Origin: Rhizophagus clarus
Taxonomy: Eukaryota; Glomeromycota; Glomeromycetes; Glomerales; Glomeraceae
Assembly: GCA_015698045.1 (NCBI GenBank)
Contig: BLAL01000040.1
Coordinates: 1,218,501-1,282,500, forward strand
Length of the DNA stretch: 64,000 bases
Direction of reading: 5' to 3'
The notes under the pieces were generated by a model, which saw only the letters and a list, made by a program, of their open reading frames with translations, was not told where the DNA came from and made no database searches. Positions 1-10,616 of the stretch are shown here, one piece after another (positions within the stretch are counted from its first letter, which is position 1; every line of letters starts with the position of its first letter). The position numbers and the translations under genes were made by a program.

Positions 1-359
1 AGTATTAATTAAATAAACAATCTGTCATCATATATTATATAATATATTGTAATGATGAAATGTCTCCAATAAATTTTTAAAAAAGGTACATTTAGGCGTG
101 ACAGAAATAATACTGCTGATTTTTCCAAAATGTTACTAAAATCTTTCTATAGATCAAATTGAGAGAACTAATCTATCAATTTACAATATAAAATCTTGAA
201 ATAATCTTTCACATTTTCAAAATACGTGATTAAACTCATTTTTGCTAAACTGCAAAAACTTTTTGGCGTTTACATGCAATAGTTTCAGCATTTTAATTTA
301 ATTTGACGATCATTGATTATTATGATCAATCTATTTTTACGGTTTTCTAAACCATGATT
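1..359. other. AT-rich noncoding DNA
   Basis: I see no gene, RNA or clear repeat here. The stretch is AT-rich with short homopolymer runs and leads directly into the intron-like array that follows. Confidence 0.6.
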
Positions 360-800
360 TTTTTTATTTTTTTTAGGTTGCTGGACTCCCGGACTTGGAA
401 TGTAAGTTGGAAGGGATGGGGGAATTTTTTTTTAATATTAAAGAAACATTACTAACATTTCTTTATTTTTTTTAGGTTGCCAGCCTTCTTAGACGAACCA
501 GACTTGGGAATGTAAGTTGGAAAGGGTGGTAATTTTTTTTTAATATTAAAGAAACATTACTAATGTTTCTTTCTTTATTTTTTTTAGGTTGCTGGTCTTC
601 TTGGACGAACTGGACTTGGGAATAATATAAGTTGGAAAGGGTGGTAATTTTTTTTTAATGTTAAAGAAACGTTACTAACATTACTTTCTTTATTTTTTTC
701 AGATTGCTGGACTCCAAACTTAAAATGTAAGGAGGGAGGGAGGGATATTTTTTGAATATTAAAGAAATAGTTTTAACGTTTCTTTTATTTATTTTAAGTT
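360..800 (+). repeat. Intron-like/micro-exon tandem array A
   Basis: About four tandem units of roughly 110 bp are visible. Each has a T-rich tract ending in AG, an exon-like core, and then GTAAGT or a close variant. Cores lie at 377-401, 476-511, about 588-624 and 703-725. Donors GTAAGT start at 402 and 512, GTAAGG at 726, and the third unit has ATAAGT instead. Branch-site-like TACTAAC is at 450-456, with related TTACTAAT near 558 and TTACTAAC near 672. The implied introns are 74 and 76 nt, a normal fungal size. The core begins RTTGCYGG and contains GACTTGG. The same core family recurs on the minus strand at 38045-38470 and 63720-64000. I see no continuous reading frame, so I treat this as an intron-derived repeat rather than a gene. 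Confidence 0.6.
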
Positions 801-1640
801 GCAATTTCCCTTGTTCCTCTTGATCCTAACGTGATCACGATTAAGAAAAGTTTGAGCAAACTTTTCTTAAAATTGTATTATAAATGACTGTAACTTTTTT
901 ATTAATTTATTGTAATAAAATACGTAATAAAATAAAAATATTAACAATAATAATTATACTTTTAAACACTTTACAAAAAATTTATAAACTTGATAATGCA
1001 TTCAACAAATAAGACAATAAAAATTTTTTAACTACATTAAACAAATTAAAAATTTCTAAAAAGAAAAATCTATAAAGAAAGTAAACTCTAAAAAATTTCT
1101 TAATACGTTATATAATATGAAATCTAACATATTAAAATTTGTATCACATATCAGGTATCCGATATGTGTAAGATAGAACTGTGTCCGATATATATTAAAT
1201 AACATATTGGTGATCAATAATTTAGATATCGGGGTCTTGGTAATTAGACATATTTTGAAGTGTAATAAATCAGGTACTCGATATGTAAAAATACCCAATA
1301 TTTATCTGATTAGTCGCCGATATATAAGTTCCTGATATGTTACCTGATAGAATTGATTTTGACTAGTGTTAATGTTACAAATATATAATATATATCATTA
1401 AAATCTTGATAAGCTGAATCCAACCATATAAAGATCATAAAAATCAAATTACTGGATACAGAAATTGTTAACTTTAAATTTAATATTATTGTTTATTATA
1501 AAAATCATATGAGTTGTTTAGCAATATAAAATTTTTGATATTATACAGTAATAAAATTTTGCTTAATAGAATTTAAAATAATTTGCTTATTAATTATAGT
1601 AAAAAATTTTGATTTTAATGTAACTTATATATATTGTTTG
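801..1640. other. AT-rich noncoding DNA with CGATATGT-like repeats
   Basis: No gene is supported. Between about 1143 and 1345 there are several related motifs (CCGATATGT, CTCGATATGT, CCTGATATGT) in both orientations, which suggests a worn inverted-repeat element. The short ORF here is AT-biased and not credible. Confidence 0.4.
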
Positions 1641-2235
1641 GATCCTATTTTAGTTTCTTGGATTCTTTGAAATATTAATAAGTTAGTTTCTTTCAAAATT
1701 TACTTTAAAAAAATATAACTAACATTTTTTTTTTAAATTTCAACTTTTTAGGTTTTTTGAAATACTGTATCAGATAAGTGTGTAGAATGGATTTTTTTAG
1801 AATTTACTTTAAGAAAACATAACTAACATTTTTTTTTTATTTTTTTTTATAGATTTTGACTTCTTGGATTCTTTAGAATATTAGGTAAATATGTGGGAGT
1901 GAATTTTTCAGAATTTATTTTAAAGAAATATACTAACATTTTTTTTTTTATTCTTTTTTGTAAATTTCAGCTTTTTGGATTTTTTGGAATATTGGTAAGT
2001 ATGTGGATAGAATTTACTTTGAAAAAATATAATTAATATTTCTTTTTATTCTTTTTTGTAAATTTCAGCTTTTTGAATTCTTTGGGATATCAAGTAAGTA
2101 TATGGGGTAGATTTTTTCAGAATTTATTTTGAAAAAACATAACTAATATTTTTTTTTATTTTTTTTTATAGATTTTAACTTCTTTAGTTTTATTGGAATA
2201 TTGGATAAGTATATGGGATGGGTTTACTTTGAGAA
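1641..2235 (+). repeat. Intron-like/micro-exon tandem array B
   Basis: Tandem units of about 100-120 bp have the same layout as array A but a different core. Cores lie at 1853-1884, 1971-1994, 2069-2093 and from 2172, with a consensus around CTTTTTGGATTCTTTGGAAT. They are followed by GTAAAT at 1885 and GTAAGT at 1995 and 2094. Implied introns are 1885-1970 (86 nt) and 1995-2068 (74 nt). Branch-like TACTAAC lies at 1931-1937, with AACTAAC or AACTAAT in other units. Acceptors are polyT followed by ATAG or TTTCAG. No open frame runs through the units. Confidence 0.6.
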
Positions 2236-3690
2236 ATAATTTTATTAGGTTCAAATTAATAAATTTCTTCATACATTAATGTAAATTTTATTAATTAAAT
2301 TATTTTATTATATAATTACTATATAATAAATTATAAACTAATAAATATATTATGGCTTAGTTTTATTAAAAAAAAAATTCAGTATAATAATAAATAAGAT
2401 AAAAAAATTCATCAGATTGAATAGATTGAACAAATATCTGTTGAATTATCTAGTCAATCTGATCAATCTGGTGATACAAAACAGTTTATTAGATAAACAG
2501 ATATCTGTTGATTTATCTGATAAATCCTATTATACAATCTGGTCAATTTGAATCTAATCAATTTTTAGATGAATAACTAGATATCCAAATTAACAGATTT
2601 TAAAGTATACCTTCTTATTAAAATCAATTTTAAGAAATTAATTAATCTAAACTAATATATCTTACCCAAACTAATGTCAGGTCATCTATATTAGATTAAA
2701 GTTCTAATTTTCTAATAAGGCAAAAAACTATAATAACTTATCACTATTACATCTAATTGGCTAATTCAAAAAAAAAAAGAAAAAAGAAAAATTGTAAAAA
2801 AAGGAATTACTATACTACAACTAAAATTTAGAAATTAAAGTTAGCAAAAATTTATTAATATTTATCTTATCATCAAATTTTTTGCTCAAGGATTACTTTT
2901 TTTTCTTCTTATTTTTTAACTTTTTTAAAGTCTTTATCGTGCATATTCTTAAAGGGTTTAGAATTGGTTGAGCAATTTTTAGAAGAATTGGAATTCTTGA
3001 ACTTCTTTTTTTTCAAATTCAATAAAAGTTCTAAACATCTTAATTCTCTTAAAGAAAGTCAATATTAAATTTTTGGACTTTTTAATTTTGAAGATAGAAA
3101 GTGAAATGATATACTAAAAGAGAAAATAGTCAACTTTATTACAATTGAAATTAAATTTTATTTGATAACAAAATTTTATATTTTCATATTTTTTAAAAAA
3201 AGCTACAATTTAAAATTTTCTGCTAATTGCAAAATGCTTTAAAGTTTTTACCGAATAGTTATTAAAAATATAAAACAATTGATTACATTCTTAAAATTGC
3301 CAATAATAAGAATTTTCTAACAAATCGTTAAGATGTAGTTAAAACTATTCATATTTTTTTTTATTGTAAAGACCAGTTTTTAAAAAACTATCATACTTTT
3401 TAGGTACTTAAAAAATATTATTAAATACCCTTCTTAAAGAAAGTGAAGATGAAGGTTGATAAACATATTTTAATATAAAGTATTTGATATTTCCTTTGCT
3501 TTTTTGTTATCATAAATATTAAATCTTCTTATGCTTTAAGTTTAGTAATAATTTTTTCATAAGATCAACTTAAAGGTATATTATAAATGAAAATATTTCT
3601 TATATTGTTTATTTAATTATACATTAGGAAGTAGGAACTTAAATATCTACAAATATTTTTTTACTATATAATAATGTATATTATTTATAA
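2236..3690. other. AT-rich noncoding DNA
   Basis: No gene is supported. Around 2400-2580 there is a loose cluster of repeated words (ATCTGTTGA, TTATCTGATAA, CAATCTG). The rest is low-complexity AT-rich sequence. Confidence 0.5.
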
Positions 3691-3699
3691 AATTAGTTT

Positions 3700-4605
3700 A
3701 ATTAATTTAAAATAATTACACTTTAAAATTAAATAATAAATAATTAAAAATATAAAAGTTTGTCATATTCTATGAGTATTAAACTAATTACTTTAAAATT
3801 TATATTATGAATAGATTTGATCTACTGAACAATTTTATTTAAGTGAGTAAAGGCAATTTTATTTAACAAAGTAGTAAAATTATATTTTGAAATTGCAAAA
3901 TAACTTTTCGCAAAAAAATTGATAATATAAAAATAGCTAATACTTCATGAATATTAGATCAATTATTATAAAAATTTGTATATAAATAGATTTAATACCA
4001 TTGAATAACTTTATTTAAGTATGAAAAGATTATTTCATTTAATTAAAGTGATATTATTATGTCCTGAAATTAAAAGAAAAAAAAAATTTTAAAATTAATA
4101 CTGTTTAAAAAATACAAATTTCTTTATGAATATTATACTAGGATTCCAAACTATATATAAATAAGTCAGAAGTTGAGTTTGCTTATTAATCATATAAAAT
4201 TTTTAAAAAGATATTTATTTCAGAGATATTTTTGAAAATTTTTTATCCTACATACTTCTATATTTAAAAAATCTACTAATTGAATTTTAATGTTTCAATG
4301 AAACGAATCTAATGACATAAATTTTAATTTAATAGCATTAATATTGACCAGGATATCCTAAATTAAAAATTTTACTATATATTATATTTAATCTAAATAA
4401 GAGATGTTTAGAATCTTATTATACCCAACTTTAAAAAAATTGAAATATAAGTACTTTTGATATCGCTGAACAACTTTATTTAAACATAAAAAAGTAATTT
4501 CTTTTGTCTAAAATTTATTTTATATATGAGTAAAATTAGTAAATAAAAAATAAGAATAAGAGAATATTATTATAAAAACATGATTTTTTTATAAATATTA
4601 AATAC
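3700..4605. repeat. Diverged tandem repeats of about 250 bp
   Basis: Similar blocks recur near 3760-3900, 3940-4080 and 4440-4520. Each contains an ATGAATATTA-like word, AATAGATTTGAT or AATAGATTTAAT, and then GAACAACTTTATTTAA or GAATAACTTTATTTAA. A further partial block is near 4125-4160. The blocks are worn, and I see no coding sequence. Confidence 0.45.
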
Positions 4606-4859
4606 AATTAGGGGCGTGCCAAAAATCAGCTGATTTCCTTCAATTAGTAATCCTTACCCCTCATCCCCACTTGATTGCATTTTGATTGGTTAAAAAAATA
4701 TATAATAATATATATTATTATATTTATATAAATAACTTGTAATCTAGTAATCCAATTTTTATGAATGTTTTTTTGGTTTATAGCTTTTGATAAGCCCTAC
4801 AAAATAAAAAAAAGCTTAGTTAAATTGAGCTATTAGATAGCAAGATAATTGCAAAAAGC

Positions 4860-4865
<6 letters not shown>

Positions 4866-4900
<35 letters not shown>

Positions 4901-6921
4901 TCAAAGGAAATGCTTTTATTCAGAGAAAAAAGATAGAAAAGTATACAAAAGATCAGTGAAACCAAACCTACTCGTTCCCCACACTAGGGTCACAAATATA
5001 TCCCATGACTACTATATCCCTAGCCTATTCTCTTTAAAATAATAGGAAGTCTAGTTATAGAATTGTTCAAGGTATAAAGGAAACGAAAAAGAAAAAGAAA
5101 AATTCTATAATCTAATAAAACAAAAAAAAACATTACATAAAGCGAATGCATAAGCATGACAAGAAGTTAGTATGGAATCTTCTATCTATCCCTCCCAACT
5201 AAACTAAACATAATGTTCTAATAATGCCTTCAGCCCAGCGATTAAGTATTTCACATCCGGCTTCTTAGACTGGCCGTTTCTTGATTGATCGATCTTCTTG
5301 GCAGAACGTCCAGATTGAGGAGTTTTATTTAGATCATTCTTGCGGTTGTTAGTATTAAAACCTGAAAAAGAAAAATTAGACCCTTTGGGTGTCCCAGAAG
5401 ACTTCTCTGCATTGCCAATTCGAGCAGGTCTACGTAAATTCTTGAAGTTGGAGGTGGAATAACGGCACCAAGAAATTCTAACGTCATTCCATAGCTGTGG
5501 GTTATTTATGCGAGTGGAAACATGATCCCAAGTGTCAAAGTAACCTATCAGCTTTCTAGATCCATCAACTTCTTTAACTAATTTAAAGGATTTTATGCCA
5601 CTGTCCAACAAAAATTGGTGGGGGCGTCCATTCGGAAATAAGGAGGCATCCGTCATGTCTTCTGAAAGATTGTACACGACAGCTTGGAACTTTTCTCGTT
5701 GTTTCCTTTCTGAAAGGTTCCAAGAAGCAGGAAACCATCGAACTGGAATTCCTCCCAGGTTGACAGTCCAGTCCCCTCCGTTGTAGCATTTCAAGCACTC
5801 GTGGTCTGGAATCAGTCTAACCCTCGCAGATAAATACTTCTTGTGCACCCTTGTGCTGACTGATATGACCTTACCCCATCGTCCTAAATTGGCCAACAGA
5901 GTATAGTTATCCCATTTGGCCGGAATATCATAGACTACAAGATCCAGTAGTTGTGCTTGTTCTTGATCTTGAGGAATATACCCGGTAATAATAACATTTC
6001 CATTTTTCAACTTATTGTCTGTCTCTTTCTGTTTTAATTTCTTCCCATTGTCTATAGGAGTCGATTGCGGTTTAGAATCTCGCTTCAACTGCTGCTTATA
6101 GGGTGTGGAGGGGGGAGAAAAAATACTTTGATGAAAAGTAACCGTCCTTGAACCAGAAGGTTTGGAGGGTGTGTACTCAGGAGATTCAGCGCTAAAAGTG
6201 GGCACTGTTTGTTCGTCCAGTCCAGAAGGAGTTTGAAGTTGCAAACCTTGCTTCTTCTCCTTACGGGCCTTCTTTTTAGCGTTCCTTTTCTGAGATTTGG
6301 TCAAGGGCGTGACAGGTATAGGTGTGACATTGCGTGGGGGTGTGGCGAGTATTTCCTCGTCAAACAATTCTACCGAGTTTGTATCAGATCTATCAAAATT
6401 CATCGACGTGTCTGATTGGTGCATAGAATCCCCTAGATTTCCCATATCGGGCGTTTGTGTACTTGCAATTTCCAACGCTCGGCGAAATTCGGAATCCATG
6501 AGAAAAATTTCCCGGTGTTCGTCGTCCAAGAGAAAGATATTGAAGAGGGTAGCTAGAAAGTGAGCTATAAGGTGGGAACTGCCGACGTTATCAAAGCGTT
6601 GTGCCAGGAGTTCCAGAGGGACTAGTTGGTCCTTATGTTTGTAAAGAAAATTCCCTAAGGCCTCGCGGGTCGTGGGTGTTAAAGAGCCAAAGAGAGGAAC
6701 AATAGTACCGATGTGTAGCGCAAGAAAGTCTACTATAACATCGTGAAAACGGTCAGAAGGTATACTCTTTAGAGCAGCAGTAGGGGTAACTTTGGTCGAA
6801 GAAGACGTTTCTGCTGTTTTTGGAGCTGGTTTACTTAGCAAAAATCCTTTCTTCATGATAAAAATAAAATTTTTTCTTCCGTGAAAAATTTGGTTCACAG
6901 ATCTGCAGGAAAGAGTTCCTC
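4866..6921 (-). mobile_element. Poly(A) retrotransposed insertion with 14-bp target-site duplication
   Basis: A 2,056-bp insertion on the minus strand begins just upstream of an intact ORF and ends in a poly(A) tail, seen on the plus strand as a run of 37 T at 4862-4898. The direct repeat CAAAAAGCTATTTT flanks it at 4852-4865 and 6922-6935, a perfect 14-bp duplication of the host MITE. This is the hallmark of target-primed reverse transcription by a LINE-type machinery. No reverse transcriptase or endonuclease ORF is present, so the copy is either a non-autonomous element, an ORF1-only transcript, or a retrocopy of an mRNA. A 5'-truncated LINE would normally keep the 3' ORF2 rather than only an ORF1-like gene. 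Confidence 0.8.
5204..6898 (-). CDS. RNA-binding-like (LINE ORF1-like) protein, 564 aa
   Basis: Intact ORF with no internal stop. The N-terminal region (about residues 40-150) is helical and rich in Leu. Residues about 200-220 form a strongly basic patch (KSQKRNAKKKARKEKK) that could be a nuclear or nucleolar signal. Residues about 315-395 and 403-480 look like two RRM-type folds: the first has LLDLVVYDIP, GRWGKVISVS and YLSARVRL, and the second has FQAVVYNLSE and RKLIGYFDTW. The tail is Ser/Asn/Lys-rich. I associate this domain pair with retrotransposon ORF1-type proteins of Rhizophagus, from memory. A second Met at residue 15 (about position 6856) is an equally good start and gives a more ordinary N-terminus. 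Codon usage is more GC-rich than the flanks, consistent with a recent insertion. No zinc knuckle, endonuclease or reverse transcriptase is visible. Confidence 0.7.
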   Translation of the reverse strand: MNQIFHGRKNFIFIMKKGFLLSKPAPKTAETSSSTKVTPTAALKSIPSDRFHDVIVDFLALHIGTIVPLFGSLTPTTREALGNFLYKHKDQLVPLELLAQRFDNVGSSHLIAHFLATLFNIFLLDDEHREIFLMDSEFRRALEIASTQTPDMGNLGDSMHQSDTSMNFDRSDTNSVELFDEEILATPPRNVTPIPVTPLTKSQKRNAKKKARKEKKQGLQLQTPSGLDEQTVPTFSAESPEYTPSKPSGSRTVTFHQSIFSPPSTPYKQQLKRDSKPQSTPIDNGKKLKQKETDNKLKNGNVIITGYIPQDQEQAQLLDLVVYDIPAKWDNYTLLANLGRWGKVISVSTRVHKKYLSARVRLIPDHECLKCYNGGDWTVNLGGIPVRWFPASWNLSERKQREKFQAVVYNLSEDMTDASLFPNGRPHQFLLDSGIKSFKLVKEVDGSRKLIGYFDTWDHVSTRINNPQLWNDVRISWCRYSTSNFKNLRRPARIGNAEKSSGTPKGSNFSFSGFNTNNRKNDLNKTPQSGRSAKKIDQSRNGQSKKPDVKYLIAGLKALLEHYV

Positions 6922-7058
6922 CAAAAAGCTATTTTAATATATAAATAGTAATAATATATTATATATATTATATAATTTATAGCCAATCATAGGAACCTGA
7001 TTTTTAGGTTAGCTTCTCACCCCTTTATTAAATCAGCTGATTTCTGGCATGCCCCTTA

Positions 7059-7470
7059 TATTTATAAAAATTAAAATGTGTAAAATAATAGAAAAGAAAT
7101 ATCAGTTTAAAAAAATTTTTGTAAAAAAATTTTTTTAATATACATATAAAATTTTCTTTTTCTATATATATAAAATCATCTTGTATTGCTATATACAATT
7201 AAATCCATTATAAATCTCTATTATACATATATAATTTTAATATTTTTTTTATTTTATGCAAAATTTTATAATTAAAAAAAAATTTTATATAATAAATAAA
7301 TTTTAATAAATATAAATAATTATCAGTTAATAATAAAAATTATAAGTTAAATTTTAGCAAATTAACATATAATTTGCATGTAATATTAAATTTTTGGCAA
7401 ATTTAATTAATTTTAGAAGTAGCAAAATATTTATAATTTTATGTAATCTTTTATGACCTTTAAATTAAAG
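7059..7470. other. AT-rich noncoding DNA
   Basis: Very AT-rich sequence between two TIR elements. I see no gene or repeat I can define. Confidence 0.5.
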
Positions 7471-8209
7471 AGTAAATTTATTTAACGCACCTTGCGTTGT
7501 AACACACCCCCTATCACGTGATAAATTTTATTGGTTGCGGTTTAATTTAGATTATCGTTAAGAATTAAAATAATTGGCTAAAATTTATTGTACAAAAAAA
7601 ATAACAAAATTTATATATTAAACTGACTTTATTCCTTTAAATACTGTTTATCAAAGGTAATATTTTTTACAATTATTTATCTTTAACATAACTAGTAATG
7701 ATAATAATGATACAAAAAAGAGAAGCCTAACAATTATGATAATAAGAGAGAGAAATAATGGAAATAATATTAGAAACAAATAATTGGAGATAACGAAGAT
7801 GATAGGAGACAAAAGATATAGTAAAAAAAAAGAAAAATAGTGAAAAAAAGAGGGAAAAAATGCGAAAATAAAAGGAACAGGATTGAAAACAAAAGGAAAT
7901 AGGGACAAAATGAAAGGGAATAAAAATGAAAATAAAAAGATAATGGGAGGAGCAAAAAAAAAAAAGATGATAAGAACGGGACAAAAAAATGAAAGGATGA
8001 CAAAAGGAAGATGAACAAAATGAAAGGATGATGAAAAACGAAGAGATAATAAGAAAGGAATGAAAGGATGAAAAGATGATAAGGAGAAATGAAAAGATGA
8101 CAAGAATAAAATGATGATAAAAACAAAACAATGATAAGAACGAAATAATAAGAATGAAATGATAATTGATGATGAGAACGAAATGATAATTAATGGTGAA
8201 GACGAAACA

Positions 8210-9400
8210 ATAATTGGTGATGAGGATGGATGAAACAATAATCAATGATAAGAACAGACAAAATGATAATTGATGATAAGGACAAAATGATAATTGATGA
8301 TGAAGACAAAATGATGATTGATGAGGATGAAACAACGATGAGGACAAAATGGTGATAAGGATAAAACGATCATGAGAATGAAAGGAAAAAGGAGCGATAA
8401 TGAAAAAGAAGAAAGTGAATGAAAACAAAAAGAAAAGGGAATAAATTAACGAAAGATAAACTATAAAAAGAAAAAAAATAGTTAGTAAAAATGAAATATG
8501 AAAACGAAATTAAAAAAAAAGATAAGAAAAAATACTATACCTTGTTCGCAAAATTAAGATCTAAAAAAAAAGGAGGCGAAATGATGATGATAAAATGAAA
8601 TCGATGATGAGGATGAAATGATAATTAATGATAAAGACGAAATGATAATTGGTGATGAGGATGGATGTATGAAATAATAATCGATGATAAGGACGAACAA
8701 AATGATGGTTGATGATAAGGACAAAATGATAATTGATGATGAAGATGAAACGATGATTGATGAGGATGAAATAATGATGAGGACAAAATGGTAATAAGGA
8801 TAAAATGATCATGAGAATGAAAGGAAAAAGGAGCGATAATGAAAAAGAAGAAAGTGAATGAAAATGAAAGAAAAGGAGAATAAATTAACGAAAGATAAAC
8901 CATAAAAAGAAGAAAAAATAGTTAGTAAAAATGAAATATGAAAACGAAATTGAAAAAAAAGATAAGAAAAATGTCATACCTTGTTCGCAAAACTAAGACC
9001 TAAAAAAAAGGAGGTGAAATGATAATGATGAAATGAAATCGATGATGAGGATGAAATGATAATTAATGATAAAAACGAAATGATGAGAACAGATGTATGA
9101 AATAATAATCGATGATAAGGACAGACAAAACGATAATTGATGATAAGGACGAAATGATAATTGATGATGAAGATGAAATAATGATTGATAAGGATGAAAT
9201 AACGATGAGGACAAAATGGTGATAAGGATGAAACGATCATGAGAATGAAAGGAAAAAGGAGCGATAATGAAAAAGAAGAAAGTGAATGAAAACAAAAAGA
9301 AAAGGGAAATAAATTAATGAAAGATAAACCATAAAAAGAAGAAAAATAGTTAATAAAAATGAAATATAAAAACGAAATTGAAAAAAGACAAGAAAAAAAT
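8210..9400. repeat. Tandem repeat units of about 435 bp, purine-rich on plus strand
   Basis: The marker GAGAATGAAAGGAAAAAGGA recurs near 8373, 8812 and 9239, giving periods of roughly 440 and 427 bp. Within each unit a GATGATGA/ATGATAATTGATGA-type microsatellite precedes the marker, and a CCTTGTTCGCAAAA segment follows it. On the minus strand that segment reads polyT-AG, then a core of about 20 nt, then GTATAG or GTATGA, which is a micro-exon layout. Minus-strand ORFs of up to 233 codons run through the tract only because the strand is almost pure pyrimidine; their products are Phe/Ser/Ile-rich and I do not call them genes. Confidence 0.6.
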
Positions 9401-9665
9401 GCCATACCTGAAACGCCCTCAGAGACATCTGGAAATGAAAAGGTAAGGGTTGTTTCTTTTTTTTCGTTAATCTCATTTAAGAACATTCCCTAATGTCCCT
9501 CCATTGTCTTTTTTTTTATAGAAGCACCCCTAAAGATTTCTGGAGACAAAAAGGTAGGGTTTATTTCTTTTTTTCGTTAATTTTGTTTAACATTTCTAAC
9601 GTTTTTTTATTATTTTTTTTTATAGGAACGCCTCTTGGAGACGAAATAAAATAATGAAAAGTTGC
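9400..9665 (+). repeat. Intron-like/micro-exon units at the right end of the TIR element
   Basis: On the plus strand an exon-like segment CTGAAACGCCCTCAGAGACA continues to GAAAAG and is followed by GTAAGG. After about 70 nt ending in polyT-ATAG comes AAGCACCCCTAAAGATTTCT..., followed by GTAGGG. Then comes another polyT-ATAG and GAACGCCTCTTGGAGACG. On the minus strand the first segment can also be read as CATTTCCAG, a short core and GTATGG, so orientation is ambiguous at this one unit. Confidence 0.45.
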
Positions 9666-9764
9666 AACGCGCTTAACGGCTTAAGATTATTTTATAAATA
9701 AAATAAAAACAATTAAACACGTGATAAGAGGTGCGTTATAACGCAGGGGTGTGTTAAATAAATT

Positions 9765-10298
9765 ATTCCTATATTAAATATCTAAAGTTCTCTTTTTTGT
9801 ACTATATATTTTATTTTGCAATCCAATATTTATTATTTTTTTTTTATAGAATTTACAATTTATAAAATATCAATTAGAAATGTTTAATTCAAAAATAAAT
9901 TTATTTTAATAAAAATAATATATTTTTGTATTAATTGTTAATAAAATGATTTTATAAATAATATAATAATAGAAATTAGGATAAGTCTAATTGTAACAAT
10001 CTATTATAAATATTATTTGTAACAATCTAATTAGCACATTTTTATTGATCAGTTTGAATCACATGATATTATACAAATCCAAAAAAAAAAATTTTTGTTC
10101 CCAGAAAAAATGAAAAATTTTGTTACATAAGATTATACAGACTTTTAAAAAAGGAAATTTCTTTTCCAATTACTTGATGGAAAAAGGGTTTTTGTTAAAT
10201 AAGTCAAAAATGACATTTAAAATCATCTTTGTCATTCTAAGTAAACTTGCTGAAGGGGAAAAATACATTTATTATAATATTTTTTAAAAATTTATATA
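9765..10298. other. AT-rich noncoding DNA
   Basis: No gene is supported between the TIR element and the next transposon terminus. Only low-complexity AT sequence is visible. Confidence 0.5.
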
Positions 10299-10616
10299 TT
10301 AGGCATAATAAATAAAAAAAATGGTTCTCATAATCACTGATCTTAATTTCGGCTTAAAACATAAATTTTATTTTATATGTTAAATTTCAATCACGTGACT
10401 GTAAATCATATACTATTTATTAAATTTAAAAGCAACGTTTTGTATTACATAAAAGATACCAGTAAAATATACGCACCTAATTAACCAAAATTTCATGATA
10501 TTAAATGAAAAATGCGTTCCCTTCTTTTTCTCTTAATAATTCAAACACCAAGAATACCTTCTCAATACATAGACGACTCACTTTACATATTATCAAATAC
10601 GTCAGACAAGTATATT

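Larger units (their letters stand above)
4611..7055. mobile_element. TIR element (MITE-like, TTA duplication) interrupted by a retrocopy
   Basis: The ends form terminal inverted repeats of about 26 bp. The left end reads GGGGCGTGCCAAAAATCAGC, and the right end (7030-7055) is its inverted match with two mismatches (GGGGCATGCCAGAAATCAGC on the minus strand). Both sides are flanked by TTA (4608-4610 and 7056-7058). The inverted symmetry continues inward, for example GATTGGTT near the left end against AGCCAATC near the right. Without the nested insertion the element is only about 375 bp. A 3-bp TWA duplication with a G-rich terminus is typical of PIF/Harbinger elements; that assignment is inference. 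Confidence 0.75.
7475..9764. mobile_element. TIR element of about 2.3 kb containing purine-rich tandem repeats
   Basis: The ends at 7475-7520 and 9718-9764 are inverted copies of each other over about 46 bp. They share AATTTATTTAAC at the tip, then a CRCACC...TGCGTTRTAAC segment, and end in TATCACGTG. The right arm also contains the perfect palindrome TGCGTTATAACGCA. No transposase is encoded. The interior is a purine-rich tract with tandem units of about 435 bp and exon-like segments bounded by splice-site-like sequences. I could not define the target duplication because the tips are AT-rich. The element is non-autonomous and I cannot assign its superfamily. Confidence 0.65.

Noticed and set aside
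5583..6563. ORFs of 63-88 codons overlapping the 564-codon ORF
   Set aside because: Shadow frames of the longer, domain-bearing ORF.
7651..9486. Minus-strand ORFs up to 233 codons in the purine-rich tract
   Set aside because: The strand is nearly all pyrimidine, so stops are rare. Products are Phe/Ser/Ile/His repeats in several overlapping frames with no family resemblance.
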